From NCBI GenBank assembly GCA_964511645.1, contig CAZEGV010000022.1, positions 1 through 39,746 of the forward strand: a DNA stretch of 39,746 bases. Reading direction: 5' to 3'. The translations under genes and the position numbers were made by a program. Every line of letters begins with the position of its first letter. Position 1 is the stretch's first letter. This document shows, one piece after another, positions 24,338 through 33,716 of the stretch. The notes beneath the pieces are model-generated. The model worked only from the letters and a program-made list of their open reading frames with translations. It had not been told where the DNA came from and made no database searches. Origin of the DNA: CAZEGV01 sp964511645 (GTDB lineage Bacteria > Bacteroidota > Bacteroidia > Cytophagales > JAAEPT01).

Positions 24338-25330
24338 ATGAACAAAATCATCCAATATATTATAATTGCTCTTGTTTCTTTAACTTTTGATTCTTGTAAG
24401 AGTAGTTTGTGCAGGGAAGAAATAGACTTTAGTGAAGTCAAGGAAGAGGTAGAATTTAACCGATTAGATAAAGACTTATTTGCAAATCCTGATGAATTTA
24501 TCGACAGTCACCTTAAATTCAAAGCCTTTGTAGTCAAAAAGTTAATTCCAGAAAGTCAATTGAAAAAATTTTTTAATTTCGCAGCCAAAGACACAGCGGT
24601 CAAATCATTAAGAACTACTGTAAACAAAGAATTTTCAGATATTTCCACCCTTAATTCAGAAATAGAAGATGGCTTAAAGAGAATTAAAACTTATTTCCCT
24701 AATTATAATTTTCCTACAATTAATTATGTCTTTACGGCATTTGGAGATATTCATTTGGTTAAAAACGAGAAAGATATATATGTTGGACTAGACTATTTTT
24801 TGGATGCGAAAGAAAAATTTCCACTTCCTCAAGACCCGTTTCCTCAGTATATCGCTCAGTTCATGAAAAAAGAATATTTGGCAGCTAAAATAATGACCGT
24901 AGAGAGCAACGTTTATAATGAGTACGACACTAAAAACAAGTCATTATTGAATGACATCATTGCCTATGGTAAAATGTATTATTTTACCTCTATGATGCTA
25001 CCTTGTGAGCCAAATGCTGTAATATTGAGCAGGTCTGAGGATGACATGAAAAACATGGAAACTCATAAAGTGGATATTTGGCAGTTTTTTGTTAAAAATC
25101 AACTTTTTTATAAAGAAGACAGAGAAACAACACGCCGATATTTAGACCCAAGACCTAAAACAATAGAAATAGCAGATAATTGCCCAGGCATGGTAGGGCA
25201 ATGGTTAGGTTATGAAATTGTAAAAAGCTATATGAATCACAATAAAAATATAACACTTCAAGAATTAATGGGAAATGATGATAACCAGAGTATATTTAAT
25301 GAAAGTGGATTCAAAAGTACGCTTAAATAA
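24338..25330 (+). CDS. gldB: GldB-family lipoprotein
   Basis: Gliding-motility-associated lipoprotein family. ATG 24338 gives MNKIIQYIIIALVSLTFDSC, a lipoprotein signal peptide with the lipidated Cys at about residue 20; the open frame begins earlier (24314, TTG) without signal features. The 330-residue chain has the GldB order: RLDKDLF near 40, a long helical middle, and the conserved C-terminal NCPGMVGQWLGYEIVKSYM followed by ITLQELMGNDDNQSIFNESG. It is anchored in the envelope and, in Flavobacterium, is required for gliding and T9SS function. No gldC follows here; the next gene is a pseudogene, so the usual gldBC pair is split. Confidence 0.8.
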   Translation: MNKIIQYIIIALVSLTFDSCKSSLCREEIDFSEVKEEVEFNRLDKDLFANPDEFIDSHLKFKAFVVKKLIPESQLKKFFNFAAKDTAVKSLRTTVNKEFSDISTLNSEIEDGLKRIKTYFPNYNFPTINYVFTAFGDIHLVKNEKDIYVGLDYFLDAKEKFPLPQDPFPQYIAQFMKKEYLAAKIMTVESNVYNEYDTKNKSLLNDIIAYGKMYYFTSMMLPCEPNAVILSRSEDDMKNMETHKVDIWQFFVKNQLFYKEDRETTRRYLDPRPKTIEIADNCPGMVGQWLGYEIVKSYMNHNKNITLQELMGNDDNQSIFNESGFKSTLK

Positions 25331-25338
25331 TTTTTTAG

Positions 25339-26296
25339 ATGATTTATAAAAAGTTTGGGAAATTAGGCTGGAAGGTGAGTCAAGTAGGATGTGGGGTATG
25401 GCTGAATGGTCGGGATTTAATGACGATATTATCGACAAATCACTAGATAGAGCAGTAGAACTAGGCTGTAATTTTTTGACACTGCTTGAGTTTATAGTGC
25501 GGGAAAAAGTGAACAAATACTAGGCGATTTATTAAAAAAACATCAAGAGAAAAGCTTGCGATTTGCAACAAAAATATCACCTAAAAAAGATGAGTGGTCA
25601 CCAAGTAAATCCTCTCAATTAGATGAAATTGTGTCCAACAAGTTATATTATAGAATATGTAGAGAAAAGTTTAAAAAATCTTGGTGTAGAGACAATTCGT
25701 TTAACGCAACTTCACGTATGGGAAGACAGTTGGGCTTCATCTCCAGAGTGGCAGGAGGCAGGCTTAAACAAGAAGGAAAAGTAGAATCTTTTGGTATTAG
25801 TGTGAACCGTTGGGAGCCGACAAACTGTATAGAAGCACTAAAAACAGAGTTAATAGACTCTGTGCAAGTCATTTACAATGTTTTTGACCAATCTCCAGAA
25901 AATGAACTATTTTCTTATTGTCAAGAAAATAATATAGCAATTATTGCTCGTGTACCTTTTGATGAAGGGGCTCTTACTGGTAAACTGTCTTTGGATAGCA
26001 AATGGGATAATGGAGATTTTAGAAATATTTATTTCAGGGAAGAAAACTTATCTCTTACTATTGAGAGGGCTGAAAAATTTAAAGATGATTTTGGAAAAGA
26101 TGTAAATTTGGCAGAGTTAGCCTTAAAATTTATTGCTTCTCACCCTGCGGTGACTACAATGATTCCAGGAATACGTCAAATACGTAATATGGAAGCAAAT
26201 ATGAATATTGGGCATAGCACTGGTTTATCTCAAGAGCTTATTCATAAACTTAAAAACCATAAATGGGATAGAACTCCAACAAGTTGGTCTTGTTAA
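25339..26296 (+). pseudogene. Aldo/keto reductase, multiply frameshifted
   Basis: ATG 25339 opens MIYKKFGKLGWKVSQVG, the family N-terminus. The frame is lost near 25393-25397, resumes as MAEWSGFNDDIIDKSLDRAV, and is lost again in the T-run 25472-25477. It resumes as DTA, then TGA (25487-25489, where Trp is usual), then VYSAGKSEQILGDLLKK. Two more shifts near 25630 and 25760 bracket a stretch that reads correctly only in another frame (TSYIIEYVEKSLKNLGVETI). The C-terminal half from GKVESFGISVNR to the end is intact with AELALKFIASHPAVTTMIPG. About 318 residues would be encoded if repaired. Five lesions make it a true pseudogene, not a single sequencing error. Confidence 0.85.
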
Positions 26297-26344
26297 ATTC
26301 AAAATATGTATATTTGAATTCTTCAAACATGAAATCACTACTTA

Positions 26345-27121
26345 ATGGTGGACTTATTTACTATAGAAAATCTTTTATCATTAGTTATGCTCGTGCTTTT
26401 ACAGGCTGTATTGGGTTTTGATAATTTGTTGTACATATCCTTAGAGTCTAAGCACGCTCCTAAAGAAAAACAAGCTTACGTTCGTGCAATAGGAGTAGGA
26501 GGTGCTATCTTTTTGAGGATAGCTTTGCTGTTTATTTTAATAAAGCTAATAAAGTCTTTTCAAGAGCCCTTTGTGAAATACCATAGCGAGTATTTCTCTA
26601 CCGAGATGAATGTCCATAGTTTGATAGTTCTCTTCGGTGGGGTTGTTATTCTATACACTGCTATCAAAGAAATTACGCATATGTTCAGCCTTGATATAGA
26701 GGGTCATAAAGAGGCGAAACCAAAGTCGATAGCAAGTATTATTTTTTGGATAATTATAATGAACCTTATCTTTTCATTTGATAGTATTTTGAGTGCAATG
26801 GCACTTACGGACAATGTGATTATTATGACTTTGGCAATTATTATAAGCGGTGGTTTAATGATTTGGCTTTCGGGAACTGTTTCTGAGTTTTTGAGTAAAA
26901 ACAGACTCTACGAAGTGTTAGGACTTTTTGTATTGTTAATAGTAGGCATTATGCTCATCACAGAAGGAGGGCACCTAGCTCATATCGAAATTATCGGTAA
27001 TCATATTACTCCAATGAGTAAAACTACCTTTTACTTTATATTAGGAATCATGATTTTAATTGATATTGTACAAGGACGTTATCAAAAGAAAATTAATAAA
27101 GAAAACTCTATAAAATCATAA
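26345..27121 (+). CDS. TerC-family membrane protein
   Basis: 258 residues with about eight membrane spans. The two TerC family acidic helices are visible: LVLLQAVLGFDNLLYISLES near the N-terminus and LIFSFDSILSAMALTDN in the middle, whose Asp residues are thought to bind metal. TerC relatives export manganese or accompany tellurite resistance; the substrate here is unknown. The Lys-rich C-terminus is cytoplasmic. ATG 26345 starts the family N-terminus. The gene is five bases ahead of rmlA, so the two probably share a transcript, although no functional link is evident. Confidence 0.85.
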   Translation: MVDLFTIENLLSLVMLVLLQAVLGFDNLLYISLESKHAPKEKQAYVRAIGVGGAIFLRIALLFILIKLIKSFQEPFVKYHSEYFSTEMNVHSLIVLFGGVVILYTAIKEITHMFSLDIEGHKEAKPKSIASIIFWIIIMNLIFSFDSILSAMALTDNVIIMTLAIIISGGLMIWLSGTVSEFLSKNRLYEVLGLFVLLIVGIMLITEGGHLAHIEIIGNHITPMSKTTFYFILGIMILIDIVQGRYQKKINKENSIKS

Positions 27122-27126
27122 CCAAA

Positions 27127-27990
27127 ATGAAAGGAATTATATTAGCTGGAGGTTCAGGTACTCGACTACACCCTATGACTTATGCAGTGAGTAAGCAAAT
27201 TTTACCTGTTTATGATAAGCCTATGATTTATTATCCATTATCTATTTTGATGATGGCAGGGATTCGAGAAATATTAATTATTTCTACTCCGCACGACATG
27301 CCCTTGTTTCAAAAACTATTGGGAGATGGTACTCAAATTGGGTGTAAATTTTCTTATAAAATACAAGAAAACCCTAATGGGCTTGCTCAAGCTTTTGTTT
27401 TAGGAGAAGACTTTATTGGAAATGATTCAGTAGCCTTAATCTTAGGGGATAATATCTTTTATGGCTCAGGATTAGGAGGCTTATTGGCTCAAAACTATAA
27501 CCCAAGTGGTGGGATTATTTATGCTTACCGTGTAAATGATCCAGAGCGTTATGGAGTAGTTGAATTTGATGAAAATGGCAAAGTTATCTCCATTGAAGAA
27601 AAGCCTGAAAAGCCTAAATCTAATTATGCTGTGCCTGGTATTTATTTTTATGACAATGAAGTTGTCCAAATTGCAAAAAATTTAAAACTATCAACTAGAG
27701 GCGAATATGAAATCACAGATGTAAATGCTGAATATCTACGCTTAGGTAAGTTAAAGGTAAGTGTAATGAGTAGAGGGACGGCTTGGTTTGATACAGGAAC
27801 AGTAGACTCTCTAATGGATGCTGCACAATTTATACAAGTAATTGAGCACAGACAAGGGTTCAAAATTGGTGCAATAGAAGAAGTTGCTTATCGAAAAGGT
27901 TTTATAGATGACCCTCAACTAAGAAATCTAGCGGGTAAATTATTGAAAAGCGGATACGGAAAATATTTGCTTTCAGTGTTAGAAAAGTAG
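27127..27990 (+). CDS. rmlA: Glucose-1-phosphate thymidylyltransferase
   Basis: Makes dTDP-glucose from dTTP and glucose-1-phosphate, the first step toward dTDP-rhamnose and other deoxysugars of surface polysaccharides. The 287 residues match the family. The nucleotide-binding signature LAGGSGTRLHPMTYAVSKQ is at residues 6-24, followed by LPVYDKPMIYYPLSILM. GDNIFYG near 108-114 holds the metal-binding Asp, EKPEKPKSNYAVPGIYFYD the sugar-side residues, and WFDTGTVDSL lies near 220. rmlB, rmlC and rmlD are absent from the window. The 3' end is two bases from the convergent sugar permease stop. Confidence 0.95.
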   Translation: MKGIILAGGSGTRLHPMTYAVSKQILPVYDKPMIYYPLSILMMAGIREILIISTPHDMPLFQKLLGDGTQIGCKFSYKIQENPNGLAQAFVLGEDFIGNDSVALILGDNIFYGSGLGGLLAQNYNPSGGIIYAYRVNDPERYGVVEFDENGKVISIEEKPEKPKSNYAVPGIYFYDNEVVQIAKNLKLSTRGEYEITDVNAEYLRLGKLKVSVMSRGTAWFDTGTVDSLMDAAQFIQVIEHRQGFKIGAIEEVAYRKGFIDDPQLRNLAGKLLKSGYGKYLLSVLEK

Positions 27991-27992
27991 TT

Positions 27993-29273
27993 TTAAGCAG
28001 TCTTCTTTTTATACTCATGTCCCCAAAAGGAATAAGCTAATAAAACCAAATACAAACCTGCTGGAATATACAAAAACTGAGAAATAGTCATAAACCCTGT
28101 CTCTGGGTTGATTACCCAAATATTCATTAAGTATTTAATAAGTGCCCCACCTACAATCCCCATAATTAAAAAGCCTGAGATATAAGGTACTAATCTTCCC
28201 ATTCCTTGTACTGCAAGAGTGAAAATAATTGGCCACATCACACCATTAAAGAACCCTAAAGCCAAGATACTAAACATTCCTTCGTGTGTATCTAATAGAA
28301 TAGAGACTATTGTTAGCAAAAAAGCAAATAAAGAAAATAGTTTTAAAACTCGTACAGGAGAAGATGTACGTAACATATGCCCTCCAATAAATCGCCCAAT
28401 AATCATAGCCCCTAAAAAGTACGGGGCAATAAAGGTTATACTGTCTTCTAGAGGAGTTCCACTTAAATGTCCTTGTAAATAACTACCTAAAGAACTCATT
28501 ATCCCAACCTCTGCACCTACGTAAGCGAAAATAGCAAAAAAGGCAAACCAAATGTGTTTATATTGTAGTATAGAGGTTCTCTTTTCAGAACCTTCAGCAT
28601 CGGGCTCTATATCGTGAAAGTCATTAAAATCTGGTAAGTCTGAAAAATGAACCAATACTGCTAAGCCTGCAAAAACCACAGTAATTAAAACATAAGGTAA
28701 TACAATAAACTCTGTTTTATAGGTAATAATGGCCTGTATGTCGGTAGAAATATTTTCTGGGATTGTAATATTTGAAATTAGAATACCAATTAATGGGGCT
28801 ATCCACGAACCAATGGAATTATGAGCACCAGCAAAAGACAGCCTAGTAGCACCCTGTTTAGGGTGACCGGTAAAAATAATGTACGGATTACATGCTACTT
28901 GCAATATCGTAAACCCAACTACTTGTACAAAAATACCTAATAAAATAATGGGGACACTCTGCATTCTTGCCCCCGCTACCATAAAAAAAACAGCACTTGC
29001 TGAAGTAATCAAGCCATATTCTATTGATTGTTTAAACCCAAATTTATTGACAATATACGCCGCAGGTATCCCGAAAATAAAGTATGTGCCAAAAAACATA
29101 TAAGCAAAAAGACTAATTTGACTTTTTTCTAAACCGATAGCCATACCAAATTCATTGAGGAGAAGCCCATTTACAACGCTCATCAACCCCCAACACAGAA
29201 ATATTGTATTAATCACCTTTAACGGTTGCTTGTAATCAACGAACATTTCGCTAGCGTTTCTAAGCTTTTGCAT
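27993..29273 (-). CDS. Sugar MFS permease (FucP/GluP-like)
   Basis: 426-residue major facilitator with about twelve membrane helices. The first helix region FLCWGLMSVVNGLLLNEFGM and the FGTYFIFGIPAAYIVNKFGF stretch are typical of the fucose/glucose/galactose proton symporter group (FucP, GluP, NagP). The conserved QVACNPYI and SFAGAHNSIGSWIAPLIG motifs in helices 4-5 support it. The central loop (about 210-235, DFNDFHDIEPDAEGSEKR) separates the two halves. Substrate specificity is not clear; hexoses or N-acetylglucosamine are likely. It has its own promoter region, shared with sod on the other strand. Confidence 0.85.
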   Translation of the reverse strand: MQKLRNASEMFVDYKQPLKVINTIFLCWGLMSVVNGLLLNEFGMAIGLEKSQISLFAYMFFGTYFIFGIPAAYIVNKFGFKQSIEYGLITSASAVFFMVAGARMQSVPIILLGIFVQVVGFTILQVACNPYIIFTGHPKQGATRLSFAGAHNSIGSWIAPLIGILISNITIPENISTDIQAIITYKTEFIVLPYVLITVVFAGLAVLVHFSDLPDFNDFHDIEPDAEGSEKRTSILQYKHIWFAFFAIFAYVGAEVGIMSSLGSYLQGHLSGTPLEDSITFIAPYFLGAMIIGRFIGGHMLRTSSPVRVLKLFSLFAFLLTIVSILLDTHEGMFSILALGFFNGVMWPIIFTLAVQGMGRLVPYISGFLIMGIVGGALIKYLMNIWVINPETGFMTISQFLYIPAGLYLVLLAYSFWGHEYKKKTA

Positions 29274-29487
29274 ATTTTAGAGTATAGGTCTATTCAATAA
29301 TTTTTCAAAGTAGGGTTTTTATCCTTAGACTCCAAGATGATTTATCAAAATAATGATAATCAGGCAGATAAAAATATATGGTTTTAATTTTCTTAAAAAA
29401 GAATGGAATAAAAAATAGTGAATATCATTATGATGACTTATTTTTAATCTCTTATTAAAACTTATTGTAAAACTAACTTATAAAATC

Positions 29488-30096
29488 ATGGGTTTCGAAT
29501 TACCAAAATTACCTTATGCTTATGATGCTTTAGAGCCTCACTTTGATGCTAAAACAATGGAAATACACCATAGTAAGCATCATAATGGATACACAACAAA
29601 CTTAAATAATGCGATAGAAGGCACTGACCTTGCAAATAAAAGCGTAGAAGTGATTTTAGCTAACATCAGTGCTCAAAGTGGTGCTGTACGTAATAACGGA
29701 GGAGGTTTTTACAACCACTCATTATTCTGGACTATTTTGTCGCCAAATGGAGGTGGGAAACCTAGTGGAGACTTAGCAAAAGCAATTGATAGTGCTTTCG
29801 GTTCTTTTGACACCTTTCAAGATTTGTTTTCTAAAGCTGCAGCTACGAGATTTGGTTCTGGTTGGGCTTGGCTAATTGTTAAAGCCAACGGAAAACTTGC
29901 TGTCACTTCTAGTCCTAATCAAGATAACCCATTGATGGACTTGGCTGAAGAAAAAGGTACGCCAGTACTTGGATTGGATGTTTGGGAGCATGCTTATTAC
30001 CTCAATTACCAAAACCGTAGACCTGATTATATCTCAGCATTCTGGAATTTAATTAACTGGGATGAGGTGTCTAAGCGTTTTGCAGCTACAAAATAA
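29488..30096 (+). CDS. sodA: Superoxide dismutase [Mn/Fe]
   Basis: Disproportionates superoxide in the cytoplasm. The 202 residues carry all four metal ligands: H27 (MEIHHSKHH), H77 (NHSLFW), D164 and H168 (DVWEHAYYLNYQNRRPDY). The outer-sphere Gln is at 145 (SPNQDNPL) and GGGF occupies the position where Fe enzymes have AAQ, so the Mn (or cambialistic) type is indicated. Its presence fits an oxygen-respiring lifestyle. A strong terminator follows 17 bp after the stop, immediately before the start of the PLP-enzyme gene. Confidence 0.95.
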   Translation: MGFELPKLPYAYDALEPHFDAKTMEIHHSKHHNGYTTNLNNAIEGTDLANKSVEVILANISAQSGAVRNNGGGFYNHSLFWTILSPNGGGKPSGDLAKAIDSAFGSFDTFQDLFSKAAATRFGSGWAWLIVKANGKLAVTSSPNQDNPLMDLAEEKGTPVLGLDVWEHAYYLNYQNRRPDYISAFWNLINWDEVSKRFAATK

Positions 30097-30113
30097 TTCT
30101 TAAAACTCATTAA

Positions 30114-30140
30114 GCCAACTCCCTAGAGTTGGCTTTTTTT
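30114..30140 (+). terminator. Rho-independent terminator of sodA
   Basis: GCCAACT-CCCTAG-AGTTGGC followed by seven T residues. The next base begins the ATG of the following gene, so that gene must have either read-through transcription or a promoter inside the terminator. Confidence 0.9.
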
Positions 30141-31021
30141 ATGGAATCACCATTACAAAAAATACAAAGCCCTTTTTTACAAAAAAAAAAATATCCTTAT
30201 ACCTCAAGCGAGATGACTTGTTACATCCTTACGTTTCAGGAAATAAATTCCGAAAATTAAAATACAATATTCAAAAAGCTAAAGATGAAAAGTTTAAACA
30301 GATTTTATCTTTTGGAGGAGCTTACTCCAATCATATTTATAGCTTAGCGGCAGCAGGAAAAATACATAATATTCCAACTATTGGCATTATCAGAGGTGAA
30401 GAACATACACCTCTTAATGATACTTTACAATTTGCCACAGATTGTGGAATGAAACTCATTTATATCTCCAGAGAAGCTTATCGAAACAAGAGTAATCCTG
30501 AGTGTTTAGCTCAATTACAGACCGAATATCCCAATGCTTTTATCGTTCCAGAAGGAGGGTCAAATACCTTAGGAGTAAAAGGTTGTGAAGAGATAATTAG
30601 CGAAATAGACGTTGATTTCGACTATATTTGTACAGGAGTAGGAAGCGGAGGAACTATCAGCGGTATCATCAATAGCTTACAGGGTAATAAAATAATACTG
30701 GGTTTTCCAGCGATTAAAAACGCAGACTATTTAAAGACCGATATTTCTCAGTTTCTTAAAGAAGATTATCAAAACTGGGGATTTATTAGCAACTATCACT
30801 TTGGTGGTTTTGCCAAAATGAAACCTAAATTACTAGACTTTATCCAATCCTTCAAAAAAAATCATGATGTTTTATTAGACCCACTTTATACAGGTAAAAT
30901 GATATTTGGAATTTTTGACCTTATTCAAAAAGATTACTTCCCCCTTAATACCACAATTGTCGCTATTCATACAGGAGGTTTGCAAGGTTGGAATGGGATT
31001 GATCCCAGTATGTTGTTATAA
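30141..31021 (+). CDS. ACC deaminase/D-cysteine desulfhydrase-type PLP enzyme, frameshifted at an A11 tract
   Basis: Pyridoxal-phosphate beta-family enzyme (1-aminocyclopropane-1-carboxylate deaminase/D-cysteine desulfhydrase group). The true N-terminus reads MESPLQKIQSPFLQKKK from ATG 30141, but at the run of eleven A (30181-30191) the frame shifts. The body ISLYLKRDDLLHPYVSGNKF onwards is in the next frame to TAA 31021. One extra A would restore a 293-residue protein. The PLP-binding Lys is in SGNKFRKLKYN, the SFGGAYSNHIYSLAAAG substrate loop and the phosphate-binding GVGSGGTISG are intact. Everything after the tract looks under selection. Possible explanations: phase variation or transcriptional slippage, a recent mutation, or a homopolymer sequencing error. 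Substrate is not decided. Confidence 0.8.
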
Positions 31022-31052
31022 CTTTTGTGGTAATTATGCGTAATTATTTAGT

Positions 31053-31826
31053 ATGAACTATGAACACCTTTTACTAGCAGAGCAAGACCATGTTTTGACA
31101 ATAACCATCAATAGACCTAGCAAGCTTAATGCACTTAACTTTGAACTGATGGAAGAAATCGAGAAATGCTTCAGGAATATTTCAGTTGAGATCCGTTGTG
31201 TTATTATTACTGGGAGCGGTGACAAAGCCTTTGTAGCAGGAGCTGACATCAAAGAAATTGCAAAACTAAGCACTGAGTCGGCCAGAGAAGTCACAAACAG
31301 AGGTCAGTATATTTTTTCACTAATAGAAAATTGCACTCGTCCTGTAATAGCAGCAATTAATGGGTATGCATTAGGCGGAGGTTGTGAACTAGCAATGGCA
31401 TGTCATATTCGTATTGCTTCTGAAAACGCTGTTTTTGCACAGCCCGAAATTAATTTAGGCATTATCCCTGGTTATGGGGGTACTCAGCGACTTACAACGC
31501 TTACAAATCGTGGTATGGCTTTAGAAATGATGCTCACTGGAAACAAAATTGATGCTACAACAGCTTTAAGAATTGGTTTAGTCAATCATGTTGTAAAACC
31601 AGAAGAATTGATATCGACAACAAATAAGTTAGCCAGTAAGATTGTAAAACAACCTGCCGAGATTATCAAATTAGTTTTAGAAACAGTTAATGCTAGTTTT
31701 AAGGATTTAGATTATACTACAGAAGCTATTAATTTTGCCAAATGTGCCGAAACAGACTCTTTTAAAGAGGGTACAAGTGCTTTTTTTGAAAAAAGAAAAG
31801 CAGAGTTCAATAAAAAGAAAGACTAA
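31053..31826 (+). CDS. Enoyl-CoA hydratase (crotonase)
   Basis: Hydrates trans-2-enoyl-CoA to 3-hydroxyacyl-CoA. The 257 residues show the crotonase oxyanion-hole motifs (KAFVAGADIKEI near 62-73 and INGYALGGGCELAMACHIRI near 100-119). Both catalytic glutamates are in place: one in GGCELAMA and one in FAQPEINLGIIPGYGGTQR. The C-terminal helices (about 200-257) complete the trimer fold. The start at ATG 31053 gives MNYEHLLLAEQDHVL. It converges on the acyl-CoA dehydrogenase gene with a shared bidirectional terminator between. A role in either fatty acid or amino acid degradation is possible. Confidence 0.92.
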   Translation: MNYEHLLLAEQDHVLTITINRPSKLNALNFELMEEIEKCFRNISVEIRCVIITGSGDKAFVAGADIKEIAKLSTESAREVTNRGQYIFSLIENCTRPVIAAINGYALGGGCELAMACHIRIASENAVFAQPEINLGIIPGYGGTQRLTTLTNRGMALEMMLTGNKIDATTALRIGLVNHVVKPEELISTTNKLASKIVKQPAEIIKLVLETVNASFKDLDYTTEAINFAKCAETDSFKEGTSAFFEKRKAEFNKKKD

Positions 31827-31870
31827 TAAAACAGCCTTAAATTATGTGAAACCTGAATAATTTACTCGTA

Positions 31871-31902
31871 AAAAAGGCAGGTCTCATAAAGTCTGCCTTT
31901 TT
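31871..31902. terminator. Bidirectional terminator between crotonase and acyl-CoA dehydrogenase
   Basis: AAAAAGGCAG and CTGCCTTTTT pair across a 12-base loop. T-runs on both strands serve the two convergent transcription units. Confidence 0.9.
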
Positions 31903-31921
31903 ATTAGAATACTATAAGCCC

Positions 31922-33685
31922 CTAGAAAATAAACTTATTAGCCTTAATCATAGCTTGAGCAACTTCTTGTCTAGCTACTTTAGTGTTAAATGGTTTAATC
32001 TTTGTAAATCTTTTGAGACCAAGTAACATCATCCGTTGCTCATCTCCTTCTGTGAAGGTAATAATAGCATCTTTTCCTGATTTGTTTACCCTGTCCATAG
32101 CGTCAAATATAAATGATTTGGTCATTGCGATTTGTAAGCTAGCTGAATTTTCTCCATCTTTTTCGACTAATTTCTCTGTTCTTAATAATGCAGATTCTGA
32201 TAGATATAAATCGATAATCATATCGGCACAATTCATTAAAATTTCTTGTTCTTTAGACAAGGTTGCCATTAATTTTTGAGCGGCCGCACCTGCAGTCATC
32301 AATACTGCTTTTTTGATATTGGCAATTGCTTTTTTCTCTTCGGCAAACAACGAGTCGTCTACATCACCCATTTCTGGAATCCCCATTAATTCTTTTTGAA
32401 CTGCCATAGCTGGACCCATCAAATCAATTTTTCCTTTCATAGCACGCTTAAAAAACATATCGAGCATCAACATACGATTAATTTCATTTGTACCTTCAAA
32501 TATCCTATTGATACGAGAATCACGGTAAGCTCTATCCATTGGGTAGTCTGCCGAAAATCCGTAACCACCATAAATTTGTACTCCTTCGTCCACTACATAA
32601 TCTAAGGTTTCAGAACCAGCTATTTTGAGCAATGCACATTCTATCGCATATTCTCTAGCGGCACCAAGTATTGCTTGTTCATAAGCTAATCCTTTTGCTT
32701 CTAATTCTTTCTCTTTGAGTCGAATGTCCTCTCCTGCTCTATATAGGGCGGAGTCTAAGGCATATACTTTAATAGCTTGTTCGGCTAATTTATGTCTAAT
32801 TGCTCCAAATTTAGAAATTGGTAAATTAAATTGGTGTCTTTCATTAGCATACGTAACTGACTTAGTAATAACATCTTTGGATGCTCCTAATGCTGCTGCT
32901 GCTAATTTAATTCTACCAATATTTAGGATGTTAAAAGCGATTTCATGTCCCTTTCCTATTTCTCCTAAAATATTTTCTTTTGGCACTCTACAATCTTGAA
33001 AAAATACTTGACGAGTAGAAGAGCCTTTAATTCCCATCTTATGCTCTTCATTACCCAATGATAGTCCTTTAGTCCCTTTTTCCACAATAAATCCTGTGAA
33101 TTTGTCACCGTCTATTTGTGCAAACACAATGAATACATCGGCAAATCCTGCATTTGTAATCCACATTTTTTGTCCATTTAGGATATACTCATTTCCATCT
33201 AAGATAGCTTTTGTTTTTGCTGCTAAAGCATCTGATCCTGATCCTGGTTCAGTCAAACAATAACTGGCTTTCCACTCTCCTGTTGCTAATTTAGGCAAGT
33301 ATTTTTCTTTCTGTACTTGTGTACCAAAGTATAATATAGGCAACGTCCCAATTCCTGTATGAGCAGATAAAGCCACAGCAAATGAATAACCAGCTCCTAA
33401 AATTTCGGTCGTTAATAACGAGGTATTAAAATCACCACCAAATCCTCCGTATTGCTCAGGAATAGAAATTGACAACAAACCTAGCTCACCTGATTTTTCT
33501 AAAAGCTTAGGCATTAAGCCTTCTTCCATGCTATCAATTTTATCGAGCATAGGGAATATATCCATTTCTAAAAACTCTTGACACGATTGTGCCATCATTT
33601 TTTGTTCTTCACTAAAATTTTCAGGACTAAAAATGTTTGATGATTTTGTTTCTTTTATTAGAAATTCTCCTCCAATTTTTTTCAT
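31922..33685 (-). CDS. Acyl-CoA dehydrogenase
   Basis: FAD enzyme for the first oxidation of beta-oxidation. I start at ATG 33685 (MKKIGGEFLIKET, 587 residues), since the 15 codons upstream overlap the thiolase gene and show no conservation. The N-terminal helical domain, then CLTEPGSGSDALAAKTKA and WITNAGFADVFIVFAQIDG (FAD and substrate strands), then the C-terminal catalytic region YGGYGFSADYPMDRAYRDSR with the base in RIFEGTNEINRMLM. A C-terminal extension of about 170 residues (from about 420) beyond the usual 380-400 is the form common in Bacteroidetes and resembles the long VLCAD class. It is the last gene of the marR-fadN-thiolase-dehydrogenase operon. Confidence 0.93.
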   Translation of the reverse strand: MKKIGGEFLIKETKSSNIFSPENFSEEQKMMAQSCQEFLEMDIFPMLDKIDSMEEGLMPKLLEKSGELGLLSISIPEQYGGFGGDFNTSLLTTEILGAGYSFAVALSAHTGIGTLPILYFGTQVQKEKYLPKLATGEWKASYCLTEPGSGSDALAAKTKAILDGNEYILNGQKMWITNAGFADVFIVFAQIDGDKFTGFIVEKGTKGLSLGNEEHKMGIKGSSTRQVFFQDCRVPKENILGEIGKGHEIAFNILNIGRIKLAAAALGASKDVITKSVTYANERHQFNLPISKFGAIRHKLAEQAIKVYALDSALYRAGEDIRLKEKELEAKGLAYEQAILGAAREYAIECALLKIAGSETLDYVVDEGVQIYGGYGFSADYPMDRAYRDSRINRIFEGTNEINRMLMLDMFFKRAMKGKIDLMGPAMAVQKELMGIPEMGDVDDSLFAEEKKAIANIKKAVLMTAGAAAQKLMATLSKEQEILMNCADMIIDLYLSESALLRTEKLVEKDGENSASLQIAMTKSFIFDAMDRVNKSGKDAIITFTEGDEQRMMLLGLKRFTKIKPFNTKVARQEVAQAMIKANKFIF

Positions 33686-33716
33686 ATCTGTATTATTTAA
33701 TAAGGTTAATAATATT

